Shown here in pieces: positions 51,656 to 59,154 of a stretch of 64,000 bases of DNA. The number at the start of each line of letters is the position of its first letter. Within the stretch, counting starts at the first letter, position 1. The stretch covers positions 248,001-312,000 of the forward strand of contig NZ_RCVZ01000002.1 of the NCBI RefSeq assembly GCF_003668575.1, given 5' to 3'. The notes under the pieces are model-generated. The model saw only the letters and a program-made list of their open reading frames with translations. It searched no databases and was not told where the DNA came from. The DNA comes from Falsibacillus albus. Lineage in GTDB: Bacteria; Bacillota; Bacilli; Bacillales; DSM-25281. Both the position numbers and the translations under genes were made by a program.

Positions 51656-51804
51656 GTTGATTTGCTCGCTTCCCAAGAGGTAGGAGTTGAGTTCCTCGCT
51701 GGTTCTCACCATGCCCGTTGATCCCTCCGGAGTCTCGTATTTTTCGCTCCAATCAACAATTTTCAAGAAAGACTCTTAAACAACAGAATTTGTGAAAACG
51801 GCTT
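51656..51804 (+). repeat. GTTGATT-type repeat, copy I (short) with trailer
   Basis: A 102-bp core from GTTGATT to AATCAAC (51757). The internal stem region is gone, but GTTCTCACCATGCCCGTTGA and CCGGAGTCTCG remain. The trailer TTAAACAACAGAATTTGTG with AAAACGGCTT is at 51776-51804. The rest of the 581-bp gap holds no gene. Confidence 0.8.
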
Positions 51805-52013
51805 ATCCCAAAGGTGAGTTGAAGAAGTAATTTCGTAAAAGGATTTGTATATACACAGGCGTTCGTATTGTGGATCCTTTTTTTGCGGGTATCATATTTT
51901 ACGTTTTCCGAAACATTCGTCATCAATATGTAAAATTGAAATAAGACTATTTTTCTGAATATTGGGTAAATGATTTCTATGATACAAAAATCATAGTCAA
52001 GGGGATGAAAAAT

Positions 52014-52523
52014 ATGATTAAACATATAATGGTGGCCTATGATGGTTCTGAAGGGAGCAAGAAGGCATTGGAATACGCCATGGACCTCCTTGATAGATCA
52101 AGCGGTCAGAAATTTACGGTCGCCCACGTTTATCATGAATATAAAACAGAGATTCCTTCCAACGAAGACAAATTATTAAATATGGAGGCGATGGCCACGA
52201 AACGGGTGGATGGCCTCTATGCTGCACATATGCCGCTCGCCCAGGACGAGCGAATCACTCAAACACAGGAAGTTGTTCACAACAGTGCGGACCAAGCCAT
52301 TTCTGAGGCAAGATTTGCTCTGGAAACGAGGGGAGTTCACGGTGAATTTGAAATATTGGATGGGTCACCTGCTGACAGCATCAGTGAATTTGCAGATCGC
52401 GAGCAAGTGGATTTAATCGTGATGGGGAACAGCGGACATAGTGGATTAAAGAAGTTTTTCATCGGCAGTGTCAGTGAAAAAGTAACCAAACATGCCCATT
52501 GTCCAGTGTTAATCGTGAAATAA
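52014..52523 (+). CDS. Universal stress protein (UspA family, ATP-binding type)
   Basis: 169 aa from the ATG at 52014, spaced from CAAGGGG; an ATG at 52005 is too close to that site. Usp fold: IMVAYDGSEGSKKALEYA at the start, a VDLIVMGNSGHSGLKKFFIG segment and SVSEKVTKHAHCPVLIVK, i.e. the nucleotide motif G-2x-G-9x-G-S. A GGGTAA at 51964-51969 hints at SigB, but the -35 is poor. Single gene, terminator at 52591. Confidence 0.88.
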   Translation: MIKHIMVAYDGSEGSKKALEYAMDLLDRSSGQKFTVAHVYHEYKTEIPSNEDKLLNMEAMATKRVDGLYAAHMPLAQDERITQTQEVVHNSADQAISEARFALETRGVHGEFEILDGSPADSISEFADREQVDLIVMGNSGHSGLKKFFIGSVSEKVTKHAHCPVLIVK

Positions 52524-52590
52524 TTTCATGACATGAGTTTTTAACTTCTTCGGCGATATTTTTGCAAATGTATAAAGGAAACCTATGAAT

Positions 52591-52640
52591 ACAGGAACGC
52601 CTCATGAGTTACTTTTGGGCATTCCTGTCTTTGTGTTTGG
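52591..52640 (+). terminator. Intrinsic terminator of the usp gene
   Basis: ACAGGAACGCC (52591-52601) and GGCATTCCTGT (52618-52628; one G-T) with a long loop, followed by CTTTGTGTTT. Confidence 0.65.
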
Positions 52641-52687
52641 CTGTTTTCATACGATTGCTGTTAAAATCTTACTGCCGGTTTTAACGC
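52639..52687 (+). repeat. Repeat of the GGCTGTTTTC...TTAAAATC type
   Basis: GGCTGTTTTCATACGATTGC and TGTTAAAATCTTACTGCCGG with TTTTAACG recur on the minus strand at 63709-63756 with few differences. Confidence 0.7.
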
Positions 52688-52770
52688 GTAAATAAATGTT
52701 TGCTCGTTTGAAATATAAGATCCCGGCTATTTTCTCGCTTATTAGGGCATTTTAAAGACAAAAAATTCAA

Positions 52771-52820
52771 TGGACAATCCTATTTTAGTCGTTAAAGCAA
52801 CAAAGTTTGAGAAAAGAGCC
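52771..52820 (+). repeat. Repeat trailer with GTTAAAGCAACAAAGTTTGAG
   Basis: GGACAATCCTATTTTAGTCG, then TTAAAGCAACAAAGTTTGAG and AAAAGAGCC match the right half of the blocks at 5921-5990 and (reversed) 63601-63664. Confidence 0.7.
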
Positions 52821-52827
52821 TTGTGTT

Positions 52828-53286
52828 TTAAAAGGTCCCATTTATCAGCTCATCAAAACGCTGCTGTGCCAATTTATCATCGAAGGAGCTAAACAGCCGG
52901 AAATAATCCTCATCAATTATTCGATAATGCTTCGTAATGATATTCTTCTGCAGAACGAAGCCTTTTTCTTGCTGAATTTCCGTCCACCAGACCTTCCCCC
53001 CCAACGTTTTTTCTTTACGATAATCAATCCCTTCCCTGGCAACCACCTCGACGATCTCCATCGGTACACCGCCCAATGCATGCTGCAGGGTTTGGCTGTT
53101 GCTGAACAATGCACATAAAGCAATGACAGTCGTCCATCCTGCATCGATCCGCCCTTTTTCTATTTGCACCAAAGTTTTTTTAGAGATTCCTATTACTTCC
53201 GCCATTTTATCCTGGGTATAGTTCGCTTCCACCCTTACTAATCTCATTTTTTCAGAGACCAATAAGATGATTTCCTCTCTTGTCAA
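52828..53286 (-). CDS. XRE-family transcriptional regulator
   Basis: 152 aa from a TTG start 7 nt after GAGGTGAG. N-terminal HTH (about 13-66: RLVRVEANYTQDKMAEVIGI, SKKTLVQIEKGRIDAGWTTV), then a C-terminal region of about 80 residues with GGKVWWTEIQQEKGFVLQ and HYRIIDEDYFRLFSS that I do not recognise. A perfect 18-bp palindrome overlaps its promoter, so autoregulation is likely. The photolyase gene is divergent; the regulator may also affect it. Confidence 0.8.
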   Translation of the reverse strand: MTREEIILLVSEKMRLVRVEANYTQDKMAEVIGISKKTLVQIEKGRIDAGWTTVIALCALFSNSQTLQHALGGVPMEIVEVVAREGIDYRKEKTLGGKVWWTEIQQEKGFVLQKNIITKHYRIIDEDYFRLFSSFDDKLAQQRFDELINGTF

Positions 53287-53310
53287 TTGCTCTCACCTCA
53301 ATGGTTATTA

Positions 53311-53328
53311 TAGTGTAATTTTACACTA
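53311..53328. promoter_or_regulatory. Palindromic operator upstream of the XRE gene
   Basis: TAGTGTAA-TT-TTACACTA is a perfect inverted repeat that overlaps the minus-strand -10 (TATAAT, 53307-53312). A TTTACAC half site is at 53350. Best candidate operator for the XRE protein. Confidence 0.65.
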
Positions 53329-53372
53329 ACTCCCAGAAATTTCAACCAATTTACACGAGAGCACACCCATTT

Positions 53373-53401
53373 TTGTCAGCTTCATCGACTATCCCTATAA
53401 T
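53373..53401 (+). promoter_or_regulatory. SigA promoter of the photolyase gene
   Basis: TTGTCA (53373-53378), 17-bp spacer, TATAAT (53396-53401). Confidence 0.8.
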
Positions 53402-53427
53402 TTTATCTGAATGGAGGGTTATAGGAC

Positions 53428-54840
53428 ATGAACAGACGGAGAACGATTGTCATGCTCAATAATGACTTTCGGCTGCATGACCATCCCGCTTTGTATAATG
53501 CAGTCAATTCTGGTGACGTTATTCCGGTATTTATTTATGAAGAAGAAGATCAAGAAAAATGGAGCATAGGGGCCGCCAAAAAGTGGTGGCTGCACCAATG
53601 CCTGCATTCCTTTCAGCAATCTCTTCATGAGGTTGGTGGGAAGCTCTGGATTTTCAAAGGGACTGCGAATGAGATCCTCCCCCGACTTATTGAGGAAACT
53701 AGAGCGGAAGCGGTATACTGGAACCGGTCTTACCACCCAGAAATATACAAAAGTCATATTAAGTTGGCGAAGGAGCTCTCAAACCACAATCTGGAGATAC
53801 AAACGTTTGAAGGCATCACACTGCTCCCGCCTTGGAGCACAACAAGAAAGGAACACGAACCATATCGGGTTTTCACTCCATTTTATAAAGCTTTTCCAAT
53901 GAAAAGCGTCCCACAGGCGTACCCTTCCATAAAAAGGATGGACACACCTAACATCACACTCAACTCGTTGATGGTAGAAGATTTGGACTTGCTTCCGAAA
54001 GAAAAATGGCCCGATTTTTTGGAAACTGCTTGGGAACCTACTGAAGAAAAAGCAATCCAAATTTTTAAACACTTTTGTGAAGAAAAGTTAGGGCACTATG
54101 GCGAAGACAGGGATATCCCCAGCAGGGAAGGGTTTTCGAAGCTCTCCCCCTATCTTGCCATGGGCATGATTTCTGCGAGGAGCATGTTTCATTATTTACT
54201 AGACTACCGGAACCATACAGCTTTTATCAGACAATTAATATGGAGGGATTATGCCTACCAGTTCCTATATTATTTTCCACATTCGACGACTTTGCCGCTG
54301 CAGGAGTTGTTCAAGGAAATTCGGTGGAACGATGACGAAGACCGGTTCGATGCTTGGAAAAAAGGAAGTACCGGATTTCCGTTTATCGATGCAGGAATGA
54401 GAGAGCTTTGGGGAACGGGATACCTCCCGAATCGGGTCAGGATGGTGGTGGCGTCCTTCCTTGTAAAAGACCTTTTGATACCATGGCAAAAAGGGGCTGA
54501 GTGGTTTTGGGATACACTGATTGATGCCGATCTCGCCAATAATACCATGGGGTGGCAATGGGTTGCAGGATCTGGCGTGGACGCTTCACCGTATTTTCGG
54601 ATATTCAATCCTGCCACACAAAGCAAGCGGTTTGACCCGGATGGAGCCTATATCAAAAAATGGGTGCCTGAACTGAAGGATCTACCCAAAAAGTATATCC
54701 ATGAACCATGGAATGCACCGGATGATGCATTAGCAAAAGCAGGAATTACTTTAGGAAAGACTTACCCCCTCCCCATTGTCGATCATGCCGCCGCCCGGAA
54801 AAGAGCGCTTGACCGTTATGAGGAAATAAAAAATAAGTAG
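53428..54840 (+). CDS. phr: Deoxyribodipyrimidine photolyase (cryptochrome/photolyase family)
   Basis: 470 aa. N-terminal antenna domain (TIVMLNNDFRLHDHPAL, YWNRSYHPE). The FAD-binding helical domain has KLSPYLAMGMISARSM, RQLIWRDYAYQFLYY, GFPFIDAGMRELWGTGYLPNR (cut: GFPFIDAGMRELWGTGY) and NTMGWQWVAGSGVDASPYFR (cut: MGWQWVAGSG). The Trp electron-transfer positions look present. It would repair cyclobutane pyrimidine dimers with blue light. GGAGGG is the ribosome-binding site. With SplB and the SASP, it is the third UV-related gene in the window. Confidence 0.9.
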   Translation: MNRRRTIVMLNNDFRLHDHPALYNAVNSGDVIPVFIYEEEDQEKWSIGAAKKWWLHQCLHSFQQSLHEVGGKLWIFKGTANEILPRLIEETRAEAVYWNRSYHPEIYKSHIKLAKELSNHNLEIQTFEGITLLPPWSTTRKEHEPYRVFTPFYKAFPMKSVPQAYPSIKRMDTPNITLNSLMVEDLDLLPKEKWPDFLETAWEPTEEKAIQIFKHFCEEKLGHYGEDRDIPSREGFSKLSPYLAMGMISARSMFHYLLDYRNHTAFIRQLIWRDYAYQFLYYFPHSTTLPLQELFKEIRWNDDEDRFDAWKKGSTGFPFIDAGMRELWGTGYLPNRVRMVVASFLVKDLLIPWQKGAEWFWDTLIDADLANNTMGWQWVAGSGVDASPYFRIFNPATQSKRFDPDGAYIKKWVPELKDLPKKYIHEPWNAPDDALAKAGITLGKTYPLPIVDHAAARKRALDRYEEIKNK

Positions 54841-54849
54841 TCACAACAT

Positions 54850-54884
54850 GGCCCCTTGGTGCCAGGCACCAAGGGGCCTTCCTG
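54850..54884 (+). terminator. Intrinsic terminator of phr
   Basis: GGCCCCTTGGTG (54850-54861) and CACCAAGGGGCC (54867-54878), perfect 12-bp stem with 5-nt loop. The T tail is weak (TTCCTGTT). Confidence 0.75.
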
Positions 54885-54931
54885 TTATCTAATGACTGTT
54901 ATCTCCCAAATAGTTTTTTTATGCGCATATC

Positions 54932-55019
54932 GTAGGTGCGAGACCCTGAAGTGATAGCAGGACAGATGGGACCCCACATCGAAACGGGGTGGCTCGCCGC
55001 CCGCCCCTCGGAAATCAAC
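54932..55019 (-). repeat. GTTGATT-type repeat, reverse copy J
   Basis: On the minus strand it starts GTTGATTTCCGAGGGGCGGG and ends AGGGTCTCGCACC. The internal stem and the AATCAAC end are missing. Confidence 0.65.
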
Positions 55020-55051
55020 CGCATACAACCTGGGATAAATAACAACGAGCA

Positions 55052-55633
55052 TTACATTTTTTTCGGAGATACGAGCCTTGGTGACACGGAAATGATTAAG
55101 ATTAGGATGATTGCACTTAAAATGAAAGATGGAAGCATATAAGTTCCATTATAAATTAGTGAATATAATGCAACCGGCTGTCCTTTCGGTGCATAGGATC
55201 CAAAGAATACGATCCCTGTATAAAAGTGGGCAAGAAACCTCAACAAACTTCCGGTCAGTGTGCTTATTATCACCAAAGTGATCCATTGTCCAGCCTTTCC
55301 TTCATGGACCGTGCGCTGGATGCTGGATGCAAATATTCCTGAGAAACCAATCAATGTAAAGGCCACAAAATAATCAATAATGCCTTGTATAGGTGTGTAG
55401 ATTTGGGCAAATCCTGATATGAATTGAAGCATCCCCAAAAGAAATCCGGATAAAAGCCCCCCTTTGATTCCCCAGCGATAGGAAATCAGGAATACCGGGA
55501 TCATTGCCAGCGAGACAGATCCTCCTTCTGGCCAAATTCTTGAGAATATGAATGTGGACGCGAGGTCCAGTAAATAAGCAAGTGCTGCCAATACGGCAAC
55601 TTCTACAAGAAACAGTATTTTTCTCGAGCTCAT
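55052..55633 (-). CDS. thiT: Thiamine ECF transporter S component ThiT
   Basis: 193 aa, six hydrophobic helices. VEVAVLAALAYLLDL, the L1 segment WPEGGSVSLAMIPVFLISYRWG (cut: WPEGGSVSLAMIP), GIIDYFVAFTLIG and HFYTGIVFFGSYAP are ThiT hallmarks, including thiamine-binding aromatic residues. It binds thiamine and uses the shared ECF module. A TPP riboswitch and terminator precede it, so it is repressed by thiamine pyrophosphate. AGGAGG site. Confidence 0.92.
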   Translation of the reverse strand: MSSRKILFLVEVAVLAALAYLLDLASTFIFSRIWPEGGSVSLAMIPVFLISYRWGIKGGLLSGFLLGMLQFISGFAQIYTPIQGIIDYFVAFTLIGFSGIFASSIQRTVHEGKAGQWITLVIISTLTGSLLRFLAHFYTGIVFFGSYAPKGQPVALYSLIYNGTYMLPSFILSAIILILIISVSPRLVSPKKM

Positions 55634-55703
55634 GTTGAATTCCTCCTAAAAATATTTGAGGGTTTGATTTTTCTGGGAAAAGAATGTACGAATAAAGACC
55701 ATA

Positions 55704-55743
55704 AAAAAAAGCAATGAAGGGCGGTAAAGATGGCCCTCATTGC
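55704..55743 (-). terminator. Riboswitch-controlled terminator of thiT
   Basis: Minus strand GCAATGAGGGCC and CGCCCTTCATTGC arms followed by eight T; sits between the TPP aptamer and thiT. Confidence 0.85.
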
Positions 55744-55759
55744 AAATATCCCATCAAAA

Positions 55760-55842
55760 CCACATCCCTGCGCAAGCATTAACTATACAGGTTCAAAGGG
55801 TCAGAACTGCGTTCACTCTCAGCCAGAGGCTCCCCTTGTGGA
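55760..55842 (-). promoter_or_regulatory. TPP riboswitch (THI element)
   Basis: Read on the minus strand: CCACAAGGGGAGCC, GGCTGAGAG, GACCCTTTGAACCTG, TTAATGCTTGCGCAGGGA and TGTGG. These are the conserved THI-box helices, including CTGAGA and ACCCTTTGAACCTGAT-like blocks. Binding of TPP should favour the downstream terminator. Confidence 0.93.
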
Positions 55843-55920
55843 AATATACAATTAAACTTCCTCTATCAATATACTATGTTACTTTCGTACTGGCAAGAAC
55901 GAATCCTTTACCAGGATGAA

Positions 55921-56583
55921 TCACTCCCTCTGCATCCATTGAATGATATACAATAGAATAAAAGAAAGGATGGTCAGCGCTCCAGCCCAAATCCATGCTT
56001 TTTGGACATCCCCCACTTCTATCGCTGTGTAAATCGCAGTTGAAGCGGTTTGGGTTTCTCCAGGGATATTTCCGGCAAACATAAGGGTTGCTCCAAATTC
56101 ACCCAGACCCCTTGCAAAGCTTAATACCACTCCTGTCAAAATAGACTTGGCCATCAATGGCAGCTCAATGAGCCAGAACAGATTCCAAGGCCCTGCACCA
56201 TCCACCAATGCGGCTCCTTTGATTTCCCCGTCGATGCTTGAAAGACCCAATTTCAATGCTTGATACATAAGTGGAAAAGTGACGACAGCAGCCGCCAGCA
56301 CCCCAGCCCACCACGTAAACATAATACCCTGCCCGAAAATATAAGCAATCACTTTTCCAGGAGCAGAATTATTTCCCAACCACGTGATCAGAATAAGACC
56401 AGTCACTGAGGGTGGGAGAACAAGCGGGATCAAAAGGATTAATTCAATAACCTTTCCTTTCCTTGTTGGTCCTTTTCTCAACAGCATTTTTGAAAAGAAC
56501 AACCCCACGCATAAAACAATCATAGTGGAGATGATGGATATTTTCACACTGAGCAGGATTGGATTCCAAAAATCTGCGTTCAT
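55921..56583 (-). CDS. modB: Molybdate ABC transporter permease ModB
   Basis: 220 aa, about five or six helices. LVLPPSVTGLILI near the N-terminal third, the EAA loop EIKGAALVDGAGPWNLFWLIELP (cut: GAALVDGAGPWNLFWLIELP) and SFARGLGEFGATLMFAGNIPG are typical ModB motifs. Encoded 13 nt after modA. No ModC ATPase gene is in the window. Confidence 0.9.
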   Translation of the reverse strand: MNADFWNPILLSVKISIISTMIVLCVGLFFSKMLLRKGPTRKGKVIELILLIPLVLPPSVTGLILITWLGNNSAPGKVIAYIFGQGIMFTWWAGVLAAAVVTFPLMYQALKLGLSSIDGEIKGAALVDGAGPWNLFWLIELPLMAKSILTGVVLSFARGLGEFGATLMFAGNIPGETQTASTAIYTAIEVGDVQKAWIWAGALTILSFILLYIIQWMQRE

Positions 56584-56596
56584 ATTCCGACCTCTC

Positions 56597-57364
56597 TTAA
56601 TTCATGCTAAAGCCATATTTGCTATAAATGGATTTTGCATGTTTACTTTTTAAATATTTTAGAAATTCCTTAGATGATCCATGCTCCTTGCTCGCATCCA
56701 GGACACCGCCATAATAGACAATCGGACTGTGCCAATCCGATTTTGCTTTGGCTACTACTTTCACTTTTTTCGTTGTCAATGCATCTGTATAATAAACTAT
56801 CCCTGCATCTACATTGGCAGTTTCAACATATTGCAGTACTTGTCGAACGTCTTTTCCGTAAACAAGGCGGCTCTGCAGTTGATCCCAAATTCCTAATGAT
56901 GTTAATGTTTCCTTTGCATATGTACCTGCAGGAACCGCTTTTGGAGTGCCGACAGCTATTTTTTTCACTTCTCCTGCCGTTAAATCCTTAAAATCTGAAA
57001 TGCCAACTGTGGAATTTGTTGGTATAATCAACACAAGCTGATTATTAAAGAGAATAGATTTTTTTTTCATAAGTCCTTTCTGCTGAATCATGCTGATAGG
57101 CTCTTCGGCCGCAGAAATGAAGACATCTACAGGTGCCCCGTGAATGATTTGCTGTGATAATGCACCGGATCCTCCAAAGTTAAGCTGCACCTTCTGATCA
57201 GGGTGCGATTCTTCATAATCATCCGCAAGCTCCGATAACACATCATTCAAGCTTGCCGCTGCAGAAATCGTAATTGTTTTTTTATCTTCTTTAGAGCTGC
57301 ATCCTGATAAAGCAATAGTAAGCATGATCACAATAGCTGCAGCCATTTGGTATTTTTTTATCAT
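56597..57364 (-). CDS. modA: Molybdate-binding lipoprotein ModA
   Basis: 255 aa. Lipobox ALSGC (C22). ISAAASLNDVLSELADDYE, NFGGSGALSQQIIHGAPVDVFISA (cut: FGGSGALSQQIIHGAPVDVF), VGTPKAVPAGTYAKE and DAGIVYYTDAL are conserved ModA oxyanion-binding segments. It delivers molybdate or tungstate to ModB. GGGGG precedes the ATG. First gene of modAB. Confidence 0.92.
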   Translation of the reverse strand: MIKKYQMAAAIVIMLTIALSGCSSKEDKKTITISAAASLNDVLSELADDYEESHPDQKVQLNFGGSGALSQQIIHGAPVDVFISAAEEPISMIQQKGLMKKKSILFNNQLVLIIPTNSTVGISDFKDLTAGEVKKIAVGTPKAVPAGTYAKETLTSLGIWDQLQSRLVYGKDVRQVLQYVETANVDAGIVYYTDALTTKKVKVVAKAKSDWHSPIVYYGGVLDASKEHGSSKEFLKYLKSKHAKSIYSKYGFSMN

Positions 57365-57454
57365 GATAAACCCCCATTAAGACCTATGTAATTATTCACA
57401 TTAAAATACTATCATGAAATTAATTGTAATATAGCGCATTTTTTGACATATTTT

Positions 57455-57484
57455 TTGTTTTTAACTGAATATTCTTGCTATAAT
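57455..57484 (+). promoter_or_regulatory. Promoter of the orphan kinase gene
   Basis: TTGTTT (57455-57460), 18-bp spacer, TATAAT (57479-57484) with an extended TGC. Confidence 0.6.
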
Positions 57485-57503
57485 AGAGGATAGAGGTGAC
57501 AAT

Positions 57504-58619
57504 ATGATTCCACTCAAAAAGCAGTTTGTGCAATATTTAGAAAATCATAGATATGATTTACTTAAAAAGTGGGAGAAACAGATTATTCTTTCAACAAAAG
57601 ATCCCTTTAAGGGACAAGTATGGAAAAATGGAAATGACATGATTCAGCTTTTGGTGGAAGCCTTGATGACTGACAGCGAATCGGTGGATGAATTTATCCG
57701 GCCATTTGCCTATAAGGTTGCAGAAGAACGTGTCCATGCCTCCGTCAATATCGGTGACTTCGTTTATAATGTTAACATAGCGAGATCAGAAATTTATAAG
57801 GATTTACATAATGTATTCCACTCATGGGATGACCTACAGACCGCGTTGAACACGATAAATTATGTGTTTGACAAATTTTTATATTTTGCCGTTTCCCACT
57901 ACACCGATATCAAAGATAAAATCATTCGACAAAAACAGGATTATATAGATACGACCCATGATGACCGTTTGTCGCTCCTTGGTCAAATGACATCCAGCTT
58001 TGTTCACGAATTCCGCAATCCATTGACATCCATCCATGGATTTATCCAATTGTTAAAGGCGGAATATCCAAACCTTCCTTATTTGGATATTATCACAGGT
58101 GAACTCGAACAGCTAAGATTTAGGATCTCTCAATTTTTACTGCTTTCAAAAAAGCAAATTGCGGATACGGAATGGTCGGAAATATCTCTGAATCTGCTGA
58201 TCGAGGAAATAATGTCCTTTTTATTCCCGCGCATATTGGAAGTGAATGTGAAAGTTGAAGAACACCTTCAAGCCAATCTGCAATTTAAAGGCTATAAAGA
58301 AGAAATCCGACAGGTCATCATCAATATTGTTTTTAATGCAATCGATGTTTTGTCCGGGAACTCATCAGATCCCATCATCATAATTCGCGCATATGAACAC
58401 CACGACTCGATTACACTGAGCATCGCAAACAATGGTCCAAAAATCCCTTCCGAGCTTCAAAATACAATATTCGATCCATTTGTAACCACGAAAAAAACCG
58501 GTACTGGATTAGGGCTTTATGTATGCAAAGAAATCATCGAAAAACATTCAGGGACTCTCACTTGCGAATCAAATGAAGATTGGACGATCTTTCATATTAC
58601 TTTGCCATCCATTAAATAG
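57504..58619 (+). CDS. Orphan soluble sensor histidine kinase
   Basis: 371 aa, no membrane helix. The N-terminal about 145 residues are helical and resemble an RsbR-N/globin-like sensor (FAYKVAEERVHASVNIGDFVYNV, cut: AEERVHASVNIGDFVY). DHp domain with H168 (SSFVHEFRNPLTSIHGFIQLL, cut: FVHEFRNPLTSIHGF), N box INIVFNAIDVL and G box TGTGLGLYVCKEIIEKH. No response regulator is adjacent, as for kinases that feed the sporulation phosphorelay; Spo0F as a partner is inference. AGAGGTGACAAT site. Confidence 0.82.
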   Translation: MIPLKKQFVQYLENHRYDLLKKWEKQIILSTKDPFKGQVWKNGNDMIQLLVEALMTDSESVDEFIRPFAYKVAEERVHASVNIGDFVYNVNIARSEIYKDLHNVFHSWDDLQTALNTINYVFDKFLYFAVSHYTDIKDKIIRQKQDYIDTTHDDRLSLLGQMTSSFVHEFRNPLTSIHGFIQLLKAEYPNLPYLDIITGELEQLRFRISQFLLLSKKQIADTEWSEISLNLLIEEIMSFLFPRILEVNVKVEEHLQANLQFKGYKEEIRQVIINIVFNAIDVLSGNSSDPIIIIRAYEHHDSITLSIANNGPKIPSELQNTIFDPFVTTKKTGTGLGLYVCKEIIEKHSGTLTCESNEDWTIFHITLPSIK

Positions 58620-58622
58620 AAG

Positions 58623-58662
58623 AGAACCTAGGACTGGATTTCATTGTCCGCAGGTTCTCTAT
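58623..58662 (+). terminator. Terminator of the orphan kinase gene
   Basis: AGAACCT and AGGTTCT arms around an internal GGAC/GTCC stem. The T tail is weak. Confidence 0.55.
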
Positions 58663-58689
58663 ATCTCCTATCTAATACTTTACCGTTAT

Positions 58690-58887
58690 CTATTTATGGA
58701 AGCTTTGATCATTGATTTTTTCTTGTTCATGATGTTCTTCCTCTTCATCAATCTTTCCTTGAAGGGCTTTTTGAAATTCATGGAGTGCCTGTCCAGCAGC
58801 TTTTCCAAAACCGGGCAATTTCGATGGTCCAAATACAAATAAACCTACTATTATGATGACTACAATTTCCCCAAATCCCAGATTCAT
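58690..58887 (-). CDS. tatA: Twin-arginine translocase subunit TatA
   Basis: 65 aa from the ATG at 58887 (the ATG at 58890 is 5 nt from AGGAG, this one 8 nt). FGEIVVIIIVGLFVFGPSKLPGFGK shows the TatA helix, the FGPSKLP hinge and the amphipathic helix GKAAGQALHEFQKAL, then an acidic tail (EEEEHHEQE). It forms the Tat pore with TatC. No tatC is adjacent, so this is a stand-alone tatA. Confidence 0.9.
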   Translation of the reverse strand: MNLGFGEIVVIIIVGLFVFGPSKLPGFGKAAGQALHEFQKALQGKIDEEEEHHEQEKINDQSFHK

Positions 58888-58998
58888 CATCGCATCTCCT
58901 ATTCCCTTAAATCTCTTTCATTCAGTATATCCTATTTTTCGAATCCAGTATCTATGATTTTTGACTTAGGTAGGTCAACTTTAAAATGGAAAGCGGCA

Positions 58999-59056
58999 AT
59001 GTTAAGTTCCACGGTCGGGGCCGATTCGCATATCCCCCGGAGTCTCCAGCCTCTTC
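58999..59056 (+). repeat. Possible decayed GTTGATT-type repeat (copy L)
   Basis: ATGTTAAGTTCCACGG and CCCCCGGAGTCTCCAGCC match the two ends loosely. Very degraded. Confidence 0.3.
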
Positions 59057-59068
59057 TCCTCAAAAAAA

Positions 59069-59117
59069 CGACAAAAGGTATCGAGTGAATGAATGTGCTC
59101 CCGATACCTTTTGTCTA
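59069..59117. terminator. Bidirectional terminator before the symporter gene
   Basis: GACAAAAGGTATCG and CGATACCTTTTGTC form a perfect 14-bp stem; the inner loop can pair further. Confidence 0.85.
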
Positions 59118-59154
59118 CAAACTAAAGCGGATATTTTTGATGGCTATCAATGAT

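Noticed and set aside
51960-51969. SigB promoter of the usp gene
   Set aside because: GGGTAA is present but no GTTTAA-like -35 lies 12-14 bp upstream.
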